From: Bacteroidales bacterium
Lineage (GTDB): Bacteria > Bacteroidota > Bacteroidia > Bacteroidales > VadinHA17
Reading direction: 5' to 3'
Assembly (NCBI GenBank): GCA_021738535.1
Contig: JAIPBU010000011.1
Location: 22,665 to 86,664 of the forward strand
DNA: 64,000 bases
Below, piece after piece: positions 25,797 to 34,889 of the stretch (positions are counted from its first letter, which is position 1; the number at the start of each line of letters is the position of its first letter). The notes beneath the pieces were generated by a model, which saw nothing but the letters and a program-made list of their open reading frames with translations, was not told where the DNA came from and did not search any database. Position numbers and translations under genes: made by a program.

Positions 25797-27179
25797 CTAG
25801 TATCCGTTATTCTGAGCCATGTTTGCATTAGCGTCTGTTTCAACATCTGGAATGGGGAAAGCAAACTTGTAAGTGCCATATGCAGGACCTTCATGTGTCT
25901 GCAGATTTGGTTCAGGGTAAGGAATATCTTTTCCCGTACGTGCAAGGTCATGGAACCTCATACCTTCGAAACAAAGTTCTTTTCTTCTCTCAAGAAGAAT
26001 ATTGTCTTCGTTGATGGCAGCATAAGCAGAAGCATTCCTTTCTGCAGGAATAAGGTTAAGCTCAGTAAGACCATCTGAAGTATTCTGACGCCACAAGGCC
26101 TCGGCAAGATTTAGAATAACCTCTTCATAACGAAAAATAGGGATATTATCCGAATAGTCATATGATGGATATTTACCAAGGTTAACATTAAATCTTCCGG
26201 ATACATCTGGATCTTCGCCAATCATACCGTCAACAGTACCTCTTACGTCTGTTGCTTCAAAGATATCTGTCAGGTTCTGAAGACCCTGTACATCACCATA
26301 GGCATCACCACGATAGATCTGCTGCAGACCGTTGATGTTATTATTATCAATAGAGCTGTATGCTAATTCGAATATTGAATTAGCGGCGCCGTCAATAATA
26401 AATGAATTCTTATATTCTGAAGCCGGTATTATTGAATAATCTCCCGAGGTGATAACAGCATTACTGGCAGTAACACAATCACCCCAGTCGCCAAAATAAA
26501 GAGCTACCCTTGACCAGAGTGCGTAAGCACCCATCTGGGTAAATTCTTCTTTTGAAGGATTATCATAATTTGGATCCATCATAGCAATAGCATCTGAAAT
26601 ATCTGCATAGATATCTGTTTTATTCTGGCTAATAGGATCTCTTGCAGGTTTTGTGTTTTCACTCTTGAATTCCTTGATATAAGGAATACCGAGCCCTTCA
26701 GAGTCGCCATTATGCATCTGTCCGTAATACCTGAGCAGGTCAAAATGTGCCATAGCTCTTATTGCGTATGCCTGTCCCTGGTAATGTTCGACCTGAGCCG
26801 GATTATCAAAGTCTTGAGGATCAAGGCCAAGAACGATATTTGCAGAAGCAATCACCCTGTAGCATTGTGTCCAGCATCCCCCGAATGTACTTGTATAATC
26901 CATCCTGGCATCACCAACAAATCTACCTGAGGCGCCATTTGAGAAGCAATTATCACTTCTTACTTCACCCCAGATAATATAGTCTCTGCCATAATAGCTT
27001 GTTGTTGTAATTCTGGTATATGCCCCGTAAAGCAGTCCATAGACATCTTCTACTGTTGAAATCCCTGACTCAACAGCCTTTGACTGCGCCAAAGTGGGGT
27101 CCAGAGATTCCTTGCTGCAGGAAGATATTATACCTGCCAACAATATGAATGCAAATAATGTATAAAGTATCTTTTTCAT
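25797..27179 (-). CDS. SusD/RagB-family nutrient-binding lipoprotein
   Basis: 460 aa. Lipoprotein signal with Cys21 (IISSCSKES). The SusD fold is shown by STVEDVYGLLYGAYTRITT near the start, then YYGRDYIIWGEVRSDNC, QAYAIRAMAHFDLLRYYGQM (the family's RALAYFxLVRxFG-like segment, ~130-150) and the C-terminal ERRKELCFEGMRFHDLARTGK (family E-R-x-E-L-x-x-E-G-x-R-x-x-D-L-x-R). It caps the SusC-like transporter encoded 4 nt upstream and binds the ligand at the cell surface. No glycosidase or peptidase gene accompanies the pair, so the ligand cannot be guessed. Confidence 0.92.
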   Translation of the reverse strand: MKKILYTLFAFILLAGIISSCSKESLDPTLAQSKAVESGISTVEDVYGLLYGAYTRITTTSYYGRDYIIWGEVRSDNCFSNGASGRFVGDARMDYTSTFGGCWTQCYRVIASANIVLGLDPQDFDNPAQVEHYQGQAYAIRAMAHFDLLRYYGQMHNGDSEGLGIPYIKEFKSENTKPARDPISQNKTDIYADISDAIAMMDPNYDNPSKEEFTQMGAYALWSRVALYFGDWGDCVTASNAVITSGDYSIIPASEYKNSFIIDGAANSIFELAYSSIDNNNINGLQQIYRGDAYGDVQGLQNLTDIFEATDVRGTVDGMIGEDPDVSGRFNVNLGKYPSYDYSDNIPIFRYEEVILNLAEALWRQNTSDGLTELNLIPAERNASAYAAINEDNILLERRKELCFEGMRFHDLARTGKDIPYPEPNLQTHEGPAYGTYKFAFPIPDVETDANANMAQNNGY

Positions 27180-27183
27180 AGTT

Positions 27184-30100
27184 TTAGAAATTTAAATTTA
27201 TACCAAAGACTATGGATTTGATAGGAGCCGTTGCTAATCCCGTAAAGCCATCAGCTTCGGTTTCAGGGTCAAATCCGTTTCTCATTGCTTCATCAAAAGC
27301 ATAGGTAAAGAGGTTGGTTCCTCTTACATATACAGAAGCAGAATTAATCTTAACTTTTGATAGAAGTGATGAAGGAAGGTTATATCCAATCACAGCATCC
27401 TTAAGTCTGAGATAGTCGCCTTTGAAAAGGTTTCTTGTTGAGGTAGATACAGCATTTTGTGGTCTGTAGGCATGCTGAATCGCGGGAACATTTGTTATAT
27501 CACCCGGTTTCTGCCATCTTGTAAGAAGTTCTTTAACACCGTTGAAAAGTTCAGTTGCATAACGTCCGTTATCCCATGTATAATGGTCCCAGCTTTCCAT
27601 AATCATATTTCCACCGGCCACATATACATTTGCATCAAGGTAAATTCCTTTAAAGTCAACATGAATACCGGCTCCACCTGTAAATGTAGGAATAGCACTT
27701 TTACCGGTATATACTCTTTCGGCCTGATTAATATCTGTGGTTGTAGATTCTGAATCTATAACATTACCATCAGCATCTTTCTCATTAACATACCACAGAG
27801 CTTCTCCTGTGTTGGGATCAACACCTGCCCACTCCTTGAGATACCACTCATAAAAGATATGGCCAACCTCAATTCTGCGGGTTCCGGTTGTAGTAATCAG
27901 GTCTTCTCCTTCAGAATCCTTGGCAAGTTTAGTAACCTGGTTATCAAGTGTAGCAAAATTAACATTCATGCTAAGGTTGAAATCGGCTGTGTTAATAATG
28001 CCAAAATTAAAGACTCCTTCTATACCTTTATTAACCATCTCTCCTACATTCTGTGTGATGGAGGAAAATCCTGATGTTCTTGTAAGGGGAACACCTTGCA
28101 GAAGGTCAAAGGTTGTTTTGTTAAAGTAAGAAACGCGTCCGTCTATTCTATTATTAAACAGAGCAAAGTCAAGACCTACATCGTAGTTCTTGTTTTTCTC
28201 CCAGGTCAGGACCGGGTTTCCGTAGTTATCCGGAATAACAGCCCCAAGTCCGGCGTAGTCACCAGAATAGCTAAGTAGAGCCTGGTAAACGTTAAGGCCA
28301 ACACCGGAGTTACCACTTACACCATAAGATCCTCTTAATCTGAGATTGTCAACAAAGGATACACCTGCCATGAAATTTTCCTGGCTTATATTCCATGCTG
28401 CACCTGCAGCCCAGAAATTACCAAACCTGTAATCGCTGGGGAATCTTGATGATCCTTCTCTTCTGAAAGTTAGGTCAACGATATACTTGCCCATATAACT
28501 ATAGTTAGCCATACCGAGGTATGATACATTAACCCAGTCTGAGAAGCTTGAGGATCCATCGAAGTTGGTTCCTGCTGATGCTATGTTTGTAAGACCCACA
28601 GTAACAAAGCTTTCTCCATAAGCACTTATATACCATGACTTAAATTTCTGATATTCAACAAGAGCTTTGAAGTCGATCCTGTGATTATCAAGGAAATTCA
28701 CGGTATAGTCCAGTGAATTCTGGAAGACCATATTGAAATCCTGGTCAATATTTGTATAGGAAGTACCGCCTTCCTGGTTGGAGTCACCATGAACCTTGTT
28801 TCCGTAGTTCTTATAATGTCCCAGTATAAAGTCAAGAGCAGCTCTTGAGGTAAATTTCAGATCGTCTGTTATATCAATCTCGATTGAGTTGTTTGAAATA
28901 AGACGAAGCATATGGTTCCATGTTACATCATGTTTGCGAAGGTATAACCAGGTATAATTAGTACCAAGATTGGTAATGTTTATGCTACCGTCATCATTAT
29001 AAGGAGTTTTTGTGGGATCCATGAAATACCTTGCTGCATGTGGATTTGCATAATATGCTGATGCTTCAAGGAAAATCTGGTCCTGGTCGGTATAAGAAAC
29101 ATTATTATTTGTTGAGAACCTGAACCTGTCGCTGAATTTCCTGTTATAGTTCAGCTGTCCAGTCATCCTTTGAAACAGGTTACCCAGCACAACAGCTTCG
29201 CTATTCATATAACCAGCTGAGGCGTAGAAAGATGATACATCGTCACCTCCTGATGCAGAAAGAGTAGCTTTGTAAATGGGAGCATTCTCATTAATTACTG
29301 CATTTCCCCAGTCTCCTTCGGGTCTGCCTCTTGAAATCCAATCGTCATACTTTACAGTTCCTCCAAACCCACGGCTCTGAGCTTCAGTATAGGCTTCATC
29401 AGGAGTAGAAACACCCCAGTCATCAGAATAGGTATTATAGAGACCCTCTTTATAAAGCATGAATCTCTCTTCTGCTGTCAGAACCTCACGTCCCGGCGTA
29501 GCCTTATTCTGGAAGCCATAGCTTGTACTGAAATTAAACTTGGTTGCGCCGGCTTTACCTTTCGATGTGGTAATTACAATAACACCATTTGAGCCTCTTG
29601 CACCATAAGCAGAAGTTGCGGATGCATCCTTAAGGACGGTAATTGACTCGATGTCTTGAGTATTAAGAGAAGCAAGCGAGCTGAGAGACGACCTGGCGCC
29701 TGAGCCCGAAATATTGCCCTGTATCACAGGTACACCATCAATTACAAAAAGAGGACTGTTACTGGCAGAGAAAGAACTAATACCACGAATCCTGATTTGC
29801 TGGGTAGCTCCCGGTGTACCGGATGTGGTATTAATTACCATACCGGCAACTTTACCCTGTAGTGCCTGGTCAACTGAAGTTACAGGCACATCTTTAAGCT
29901 CTTCGGCAGATACCTGTACAGTTGAGCCGGTGATCTGGTTCTTGCCCCTGGTGCTGTAACCAAGGACCACAACCTCACCGAGGGCCTGCAGGTCTTCAGT
30001 CATTTCAACATCAATGACCGTTCTTCCTGCGATCTCAACCTCCTGTGTTGCTAGTCCCACAAAAGAGAATTGCAATGCTGTTGCGTCCTCAGGTACGTCA

Positions 30101-30288
30101 ATGGAGTAGTTACCGTCAACGTCCGTTATAGCACCAATGGTGGTGCCAACAACAACAATCTGAACACCTGGTAACGAAGACCCGTCTTCTGCACTGGTCA
30201 CCGTTCCGGTGATCTCCCTGGTCTGAGCCTGAACTAACTGTAAGCTCAGGAAGGCCAGAAACATCAATAAAACAGAAATTTTCTTCAT
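27184..30288 (-). CDS. SusC/RagA-family TonB-dependent transporter
   Basis: 1034 aa. The signal peptide (LSLQLVQAQ) is followed by a CarboxypepD-reg-like domain (REITGTVTSAEDGSSLPGVQIVV, ~23-110). The plug domain starts at VVVLGYSTRGKNQITGS, with the SusC signatures QALQGKVAGMVI, RIRGISSFSASNSPLFVIDG and LKDASATSAYGARGSNGVI. A 22-strand barrel ends in VFGINLNF. It imports, with TonB energy, a ligand captured by the SusD-like partner. There is no N-terminal STN domain, so it is not expected to signal to the ECF sigma factor upstream in the window. A consensus promoter lies ~105 nt upstream. Confidence 0.94.
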   Translation of the reverse strand: MKKISVLLMFLAFLSLQLVQAQTREITGTVTSAEDGSSLPGVQIVVVGTTIGAITDVDGNYSIDVPEDATALQFSFVGLATQEVEIAGRTVIDVEMTEDLQALGEVVVLGYSTRGKNQITGSTVQVSAEELKDVPVTSVDQALQGKVAGMVINTTSGTPGATQQIRIRGISSFSASNSPLFVIDGVPVIQGNISGSGARSSLSSLASLNTQDIESITVLKDASATSAYGARGSNGVIVITTSKGKAGATKFNFSTSYGFQNKATPGREVLTAEERFMLYKEGLYNTYSDDWGVSTPDEAYTEAQSRGFGGTVKYDDWISRGRPEGDWGNAVINENAPIYKATLSASGGDDVSSFYASAGYMNSEAVVLGNLFQRMTGQLNYNRKFSDRFRFSTNNNVSYTDQDQIFLEASAYYANPHAARYFMDPTKTPYNDDGSINITNLGTNYTWLYLRKHDVTWNHMLRLISNNSIEIDITDDLKFTSRAALDFILGHYKNYGNKVHGDSNQEGGTSYTNIDQDFNMVFQNSLDYTVNFLDNHRIDFKALVEYQKFKSWYISAYGESFVTVGLTNIASAGTNFDGSSSFSDWVNVSYLGMANYSYMGKYIVDLTFRREGSSRFPSDYRFGNFWAAGAAWNISQENFMAGVSFVDNLRLRGSYGVSGNSGVGLNVYQALLSYSGDYAGLGAVIPDNYGNPVLTWEKNKNYDVGLDFALFNNRIDGRVSYFNKTTFDLLQGVPLTRTSGFSSITQNVGEMVNKGIEGVFNFGIINTADFNLSMNVNFATLDNQVTKLAKDSEGEDLITTTGTRRIEVGHIFYEWYLKEWAGVDPNTGEALWYVNEKDADGNVIDSESTTTDINQAERVYTGKSAIPTFTGGAGIHVDFKGIYLDANVYVAGGNMIMESWDHYTWDNGRYATELFNGVKELLTRWQKPGDITNVPAIQHAYRPQNAVSTSTRNLFKGDYLRLKDAVIGYNLPSSLLSKVKINSASVYVRGTNLFTYAFDEAMRNGFDPETEADGFTGLATAPIKSIVFGINLNF

Positions 30289-30634
30289 AAGTTATTAATT
30301 TAGGTTTATAGAAGTGATGATATTTTAGGTTTATAGTTATAACAGTTTTGCAAGTGTAAATCCCCCTCTGTTTTAACGCTAGTTCTGCTACATGAAATAC
30401 AAATATATAAAATTTTTATTTAACCAAACAAAAAGCGGTGTTAAGCAACATTTAATATATTCAAGCAATCATGGTATTATTTGAATATATTTATTTTGTT
30501 GCTTAAATACTAAAAAATATTAGCAATAACCAAAAAAACATTAATAATATTAATCATAAGGCAAAAAATAATATCAGGTCATACATATGATGATAATCGG
30601 TATTGTAAGGTTGCGTGTTAAGACAATAACAGTA
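30289..30634. other. Intergenic region carrying the susC leader
   Basis: This 346-nt AT-rich stretch between the mtn operon and the SusC-like gene has no open frame of note. It holds the susC promoter near 30400-30431, a ~105-nt leader, and a 13-bp direct repeat TTTAGGTTTATAG at 30299-30311 and 30324-30336 within the leader. The part above 30440 is nearly pure A/T, with no terminator recognised after the mtnP stop. Confidence 0.5.
30400..30431 (-). promoter_or_regulatory. Promoter of the susC/susD pair
   Basis: On the minus strand the -33 TTG (30431-30429, within CTTTTTG) and the -7 TATATTTG (30407-30400) are 21 nt apart, a consensus Bacteroidota promoter. Transcription should start near 30394. 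Confidence 0.65.
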
Positions 30635-31375
30635 TTAATTGAAATATGCAGTAATCAGGGAAACAACCTTGCTGACATTCTTGTTGAAGATTTTAATTAC
30701 TTCCTGCCAGGATACGGGCTCTTCTTCATCATGCCATGAATCATAATCGGTGCTCATGGCTATGCTTGCATAAGGTATTTCCAGTTCATTAGCCAGTATT
30801 GCTTCCGGTGCAATTGACATATTAACCAGGTCGGCACCCCAGGTCCTGAACATTTTTGATTCTGCTCTGGTTGAAAAGCGGGGGCCCTCAATTGTTATTA
30901 TCGTGCCTTTATTATGTAAGGGTATATTTTGTTCTTTGGCAATTCGAATAAAATCTTTTCGCATTTTTTCGTTGAACGGATCTGCCATGGGGGTGTGCTT
31001 CATGTCGCCGGCATCGAAAGAGTCAAAGAAGGACAGCTCTCTTCTTCTTGTAAAATCGATGAACTGGTCGGGAATAACAAGGTCGCCCCTGCCAATATTT
31101 TCCCGGAGGCTCCCGCAGGCGGTTGTTGTAATGATACGTTTACATCCTGCTTCCCTGAGAGCCCACAGGTTTGCCCTGTTGTTTACCTGGGTGGGAGGGA
31201 TGGTATGCTGCCTGCCATGACGGGAAAGAAGAACAACCTCCCTGTTGTTGATTGTGCCGCTCATAAGAGATGAGGAAGGCTCACCCCAGGGAGTGCTGAC
31301 CCTGACCTCTTTACCGTTTTTCAGAATTGAAGGATCTTCGAGACCGGATCCTCCTATGATAGCTGTTTTACTCAT
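30635..31375 (-). CDS. mtnP: S-methyl-5'-thioadenosine phosphorylase
   Basis: 246 aa. The MTAP/PNP family motifs are clear: IGGSGLEDPSIL (phosphate loop), SRHGRQHTIPPTQVNNRANLWALREAGC, TTACGSLRE, and EGPRFSTRAE with MSIAPEAILANE for base and ribose contacts. It cleaves methylthioadenosine with phosphate to adenine and methylthioribose-1-phosphate. It is the last gene of an mtnA-aldolase-mtnP operon; its ATG shares one base with the aldolase stop (TAATG). It is somewhat shorter than the human enzyme but near the bacterial norm. A preference for methylthioinosine cannot be excluded. Confidence 0.88.
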   Translation of the reverse strand: MSKTAIIGGSGLEDPSILKNGKEVRVSTPWGEPSSSLMSGTINNREVVLLSRHGRQHTIPPTQVNNRANLWALREAGCKRIITTTACGSLRENIGRGDLVIPDQFIDFTRRRELSFFDSFDAGDMKHTPMADPFNEKMRKDFIRIAKEQNIPLHNKGTIITIEGPRFSTRAESKMFRTWGADLVNMSIAPEAILANELEIPYASIAMSTDYDSWHDEEEPVSWQEVIKIFNKNVSKVVSLITAYFN

Positions 31376-31974
31376 TAATCTTCTCCTATGTACGACATAA
31401 GAACGTTAATGGCTTCATCCATTTCGTTTCCGAAAGTTATTAAGCCCGACGGGTCTCCTCCCATAACAATGATCCTTTTTTCAATAACATCAGTTTCCTT
31501 AAAAAGTCTGAAAATATCACTTGCCAGGCCGGGAGTTCCGTACTCAAATTCATCTTTTGTAGTAGGAACTTTTCCTTTGAGCCCTTCCCACTGTTCAAGG
31601 TTATGTACATGTATAATTGCATTGGTTCCGGGATCAGCCTGGTAAATGGCCGCATGTGTCAGTGATTCTGACGAAGCCTTTAAGGGACCGGTGCATTTAA
31701 CAGCATTATCCTCAAAATTGCATCCTTCAACGCGCACATAGTGACCGGGTTCGAGCAGGGGAATCTCCCCGGTAGCAGATGCCGTAATAAAAAACTTATT
31801 GCTTTCACCATCGCGGTGACTGATATTACCAAAACCAACCCCATTTTCATATGCCCCTATCAGATCCATGTTAAATAATACCTCCCGCCAGTAATTTAGT
31901 ATGTTATAAGGTTCGTCGGTAATAACAGGTCCCGATTGCGTCCAGTAACAATTGAATTTAATAACACCTTCCAT
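31375..31974 (-). CDS. Class II aldolase, probable methylthioribulose-1-phosphate aldolase
   Basis: 199 aa. Class II aldolase/adducin fold: GNISHRDGE, ASSESLTHAAIYQADPGTNAIIHVHN with the catalytic Glu and the HxH zinc pair, and a final GLITFG strand. The third zinc-binding His, normally in the NHG or GGH loop before that strand, is replaced: the sequence reads VMGGDPSGLITFG. The position between mtnA and mtnP indicates cleavage of methylthioribulose-1-phosphate to DHAP and a methylthio-aldehyde (DHAP-shunt Ald2). The dehydratase MtnB is a same-fold alternative, but no mtnC/mtnD is present here to continue that route. Confidence 0.78.
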   Translation of the reverse strand: MEGVIKFNCYWTQSGPVITDEPYNILNYWREVLFNMDLIGAYENGVGFGNISHRDGESNKFFITASATGEIPLLEPGHYVRVEGCNFEDNAVKCTGPLKASSESLTHAAIYQADPGTNAIIHVHNLEQWEGLKGKVPTTKDEFEYGTPGLASDIFRLFKETDVIEKRIIVMGGDPSGLITFGNEMDEAINVLMSYIGED

Positions 31975-31975
31975 A

Positions 31976-33088
31976 TCAGTTCTTTTTTTCTGAGAATAAT
32001 TTTTCTATCTCTTTTTCTTCTGCTCTGCAAATACCTTTTTCTGTAATCAGACCGCTGACAAGGTAAGCCGGGGTAATGTCAAAAGCATAATTGATTGCCC
32101 CTGTTTTTTCAGGGCATACCCTGATGCTGACTATGTCTTTATTATTTAACAGTCCTTCTACATGTGTTACCTCTTTACCATCCCTGGCTTCCACCGGTAT
32201 TTCCTTTACCCCGTTGCTTATGTTCATATCAATTGTGGAAGTGGGTAATGCTACATAAAAAGGTATGTTATTGTCTTTAGCGGCAAGAGCCTTGAGGTAG
32301 GTACCCGATTTGTTTGCCACATCACCGTTAGCTGAGGTCCTGTCGCTGCCAGTAATTACGATATCCACATCTCCTTTTTGCATCAGGTAGCCCCCGGTAT
32401 TGTCTGCAACCAGGGTGTGTGGCACACCGTGATTCCCAAGCTCCCATGCCGTTAGCCTGGCACCCTGGTTACGGGGCCTGGTTTCATCTACCCATACATG
32501 TACTTTAATACCTTTGTCGTGAGCAAGATAAACAGGTGCGGTTGCTGTTCCGTAGTCTATGCAAGCCAGCCATCCGGCATTGCAGTGTGTAAGGATATTC
32601 ACGGGCTCACCATTTTTTTGGCGGCTTATTTCCTCAATAATACCCAGACCATGTTTGCCAATCTTCTTACAGTTCTGTTTTTCCTGCTCAGCAATATCTT
32701 CCGCTGTTTTCTCAGAAGCCTCCACGAGGCGGTCGCGGCGACAGTAGGCAGCAAGAACACTCATTTGCTTATCAATAGCCCATTCCAGGTTAACGGCGGT
32801 GGGTCGCGACGACAAAAGGTATTTTGCTGCATTGCGGAGATGCTCACGTGTTTTTGTGTAGGTGGTGATCTCAAGGCAGGCAAGGTACATTCCGTAAGCA
32901 GCTGCAGCACCAATCAGGGGAGCCCCTCTCAGTGTCATATTTCTTATTGCACTGTAAACATCTTCCACAGTGCGTAGTGTGACAATACTGAAATCAAAGG
33001 GTAGTTTTCTCTGATCGATGATTTTTACTGCCTTCTCATCGTCCCTGTCCAGCCAGATTGACTCATAATGTTTATCCCCGATCCGCAT
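31976..33088 (-). CDS. mtnA: S-methyl-5-thioribose-1-phosphate isomerase
   Basis: 370 aa. The eIF2B-alpha-like isomerase family is shown by TLRGAPLIGAAAAYG, RPTAVNLEWAID, NILTHCNAGWLA with the catalytic C169, DETRPRNQGARLTAWEL, and VITGSDRTSANGDVANKSGTY with the catalytic D249. It opens the ribose ring to methylthioribulose-1-phosphate. It is the first gene of the operon, 1 nt before the aldolase. The last ~20 residues are charged and not conserved. Confidence 0.93.
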   Translation of the reverse strand: MRIGDKHYESIWLDRDDEKAVKIIDQRKLPFDFSIVTLRTVEDVYSAIRNMTLRGAPLIGAAAAYGMYLACLEITTYTKTREHLRNAAKYLLSSRPTAVNLEWAIDKQMSVLAAYCRRDRLVEASEKTAEDIAEQEKQNCKKIGKHGLGIIEEISRQKNGEPVNILTHCNAGWLACIDYGTATAPVYLAHDKGIKVHVWVDETRPRNQGARLTAWELGNHGVPHTLVADNTGGYLMQKGDVDIVITGSDRTSANGDVANKSGTYLKALAAKDNNIPFYVALPTSTIDMNISNGVKEIPVEARDGKEVTHVEGLLNNKDIVSIRVCPEKTGAINYAFDITPAYLVSGLITEKGICRAEEKEIEKLFSEKKN

Positions 33089-33269
33089 TCCTTGCTATTG
33101 TTTTTTAGAGCAATGAATGGTCAAAAATAATAAAAATATTGCAAAGTGGTTGATAATTATAACTTATACCATTCGACTCTTCGACCGGATCATTCTAAGA
33201 AAGATCATAGATTATTTTAATTAATAAATAATATGAATATCTTGCGTTTCAATTGTTAAACTTCATCAA

Positions 33270-33851
33270 ATGATTGATAAAGACAAGTATAGGGAAAGAA
33301 TAATCAAGGCATCCAGTGAAATTTTCAGCCGGTACGGCTATAATAAAACAACCATGGATGAAATCGCAAGGGCACTGAGAAAGGGGAAAAGTTCAATTTA
33401 TTATTACTATAAGAGCAAGGAAGAAATATTCGAAGCAGTAATTGATTATGAGGCACAAGTGCTTAAAAGTGAGTTGTCTGCCGTAATTAAAAGCACGGAT
33501 GACCCGGAAAGTATATTAAGAAGGTATGTAGAGGTAAGGATGAATTCGTTCGAAAAATTATCTAATTATTATAATGCCATCTTCAGCAGTGACCTCAGTC
33601 ATTTTGATTTTATTGAAAAGCAGCGTGAGAAATATGACAGGATGGAAGAAGCCTTTATCAGGTATGTCCTGTGGAAAGGGACCCGGTCCGGGCATTTTAA
33701 CCTGAATGACACCGGTCTTGCTGCCCTTGCCGTGCATACGGCCCTTAAAGGACTCGAACTTCCATTGTTCTGGGAAAAAAGGTCTTATGAGATGGAGATA
33801 CGGCTGGACGCAATCATAAATATATTGTTTTACGGTATTGTAAGGAAGTAG
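33270..33851 (+). CDS. TetR/AcrR-family transcriptional regulator
   Basis: 193 aa. The N-terminal TetR helix-turn-helix is typical: RERIIKASSEIFSRYGYNKTTMDEIARALRKGKSSIYYYYKSKEEIFEAVI (residues ~8-57). The C-terminal helices (~70-190) form the ligand/dimer domain and have no assignable specificity. It stands alone, convergent with lgt and divergent from the mtn operon 181 nt away, so it could control either itself or mtnA. No obvious palindrome is seen in that gap. Confidence 0.9.
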   Translation: MIDKDKYRERIIKASSEIFSRYGYNKTTMDEIARALRKGKSSIYYYYKSKEEIFEAVIDYEAQVLKSELSAVIKSTDDPESILRRYVEVRMNSFEKLSNYYNAIFSSDLSHFDFIEKQREKYDRMEEAFIRYVLWKGTRSGHFNLNDTGLAALAVHTALKGLELPLFWEKRSYEMEIRLDAIINILFYGIVRK

Positions 33852-33883
33852 CGAGGATTAAATACGGGCCACAATCACCAGCC

Positions 33884-33913
33884 GCTCGCGAGCTCGCCCC
33901 GAAGCCTCGGGGC
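33884..33913. terminator. Hairpin cluster between convergent tetR and lgt
   Basis: GCTCGCGAGC (33884-33893) is a 10-bp perfect palindrome. It is followed at once by GCCCCGA-agcc-TCGGGGC (33896-33913), a perfect 7-bp stem with a 4-nt loop. There is no long T-tract, but the position between two convergent stops suggests a bidirectional terminator or a mobile hairpin repeat. Confidence 0.5.
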
Positions 33914-33933
33914 TTGGTTCCAACATTCCATTT

Positions 33934-34734
33934 CTATTCAACTTTACGCCGGTGCTTTTGCAGGCTGTACACAAGAATTATTACGCCAATCAATACAAAA
34001 GGCAGGCTGAGCCACTGCCCCATATTGAATTTCATGCCTGCTTCAAAGGCAACCTGGTCTTCTTTCACAAATTCAACAAAGAACCTGAAGACAAATACAA
34101 GGATCAGGAAAAGACTGAATGTCAGTCCCCTGATAAAGTCCCCTTTCTTCCTCCAGTAAATCCTGAAAAGAATGAAGAAAATGATAAAATAGGCAAGAGC
34201 TTCATATAGCTGCGTGGGGTGTTTGGGTACTGTTTCACCGTTACGCAGGAAGACAAATCCCCAGGGCAGGGTGGTCTCAATACCGTATATCTCGGAGTTC
34301 ATAAGATTTCCAAGCCTTATAAGGGCTCCGGCAAGTGCTGCAACTATTACTATACGGTCCAGTATCCACATATACGGCTTTTTCTCTTTCCTTACGAATA
34401 ACCAGAGAGCAAGCAATATTCCTATTGCGGCTCCGTGACTTGCAAGTCCCCCTTTCCATATCTTAATTATCTCAAAAGGATTACTCAGATAATAAGAAGG
34501 TTCATAAAAAAGACAATGACCGAGCCGGGCACCTATAATAGTACCCAGAGCAGCATAAATTGTCAGCTTGTCCAGCAGTTCGTCGCGCAGACCCTCATTC
34601 CTGAACATCCTTTTAAAGATAAAATATCCAAATAGAAAACCGGAGGCAAATAATACACCGTACCACCTGGGTGCAAATCCACCTATCCTGAAAATCTCGG
34701 GATTAACATCCCAGGTTATAATAGCCAGTTCCAT
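33934..34734 (-). CDS. lgt: Prolipoprotein diacylglyceryl transferase
   Basis: 266 aa. A seven-helix inner-membrane protein. The Lgt essentials are present: WYGVLFASGFLFGY, GARLGHCLFYEP, GGLASHGAAIG (catalytic-region His), the signature GALIRLGNLMNSEIYG, and HPTQLYEALAYF. It transfers diacylglycerol from phosphatidylglycerol to the lipobox Cys of prelipoproteins, of which this window encodes many. It is transcribed alone and convergent with tetR. Confidence 0.95.
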   Translation of the reverse strand: MELAIITWDVNPEIFRIGGFAPRWYGVLFASGFLFGYFIFKRMFRNEGLRDELLDKLTIYAALGTIIGARLGHCLFYEPSYYLSNPFEIIKIWKGGLASHGAAIGILLALWLFVRKEKKPYMWILDRIVIVAALAGALIRLGNLMNSEIYGIETTLPWGFVFLRNGETVPKHPTQLYEALAYFIIFFILFRIYWRKKGDFIRGLTFSLFLILVFVFRFFVEFVKEDQVAFEAGMKFNMGQWLSLPFVLIGVIILVYSLQKHRRKVE

Positions 34735-34857
34735 AATTCATGATTTTGATACAGGATTCAAAAATATAAAAAATTGTTGCACGGATTAAACTAAATATAA
34801 ACTATAACGACCAAACTTTTTGTAAGTGACCCGCAAAGAAAAATGAAAAATTTCATG

Positions 34858-34865
34858 TAGGTTTG
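34858..34865 (+). promoter_or_regulatory. Possible -7 element before the Ig-like lipoprotein
   Basis: TAGGTTTG matches TAnnTTTG 24 nt before the ATG at 34890. No TTG lies at the proper distance upstream, so the promoter call rests on the -7 element alone. Confidence 0.35.
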
Positions 34866-34889
34866 TAATTCCTTAGAGTATTTCATCTT

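Noticed and set aside
27184..30288. Trans-envelope signalling between this SusC and the ECF sigma factor at 22 kb
   Set aside because: The transporter lacks an N-terminal STN signalling domain and the sigma operon lacks a FecR-type anti-sigma factor.
33089..33269. SAM or related riboswitch before mtnA
   Set aside because: No conserved riboswitch core or terminator pattern could be recognised in the AT-rich gap.
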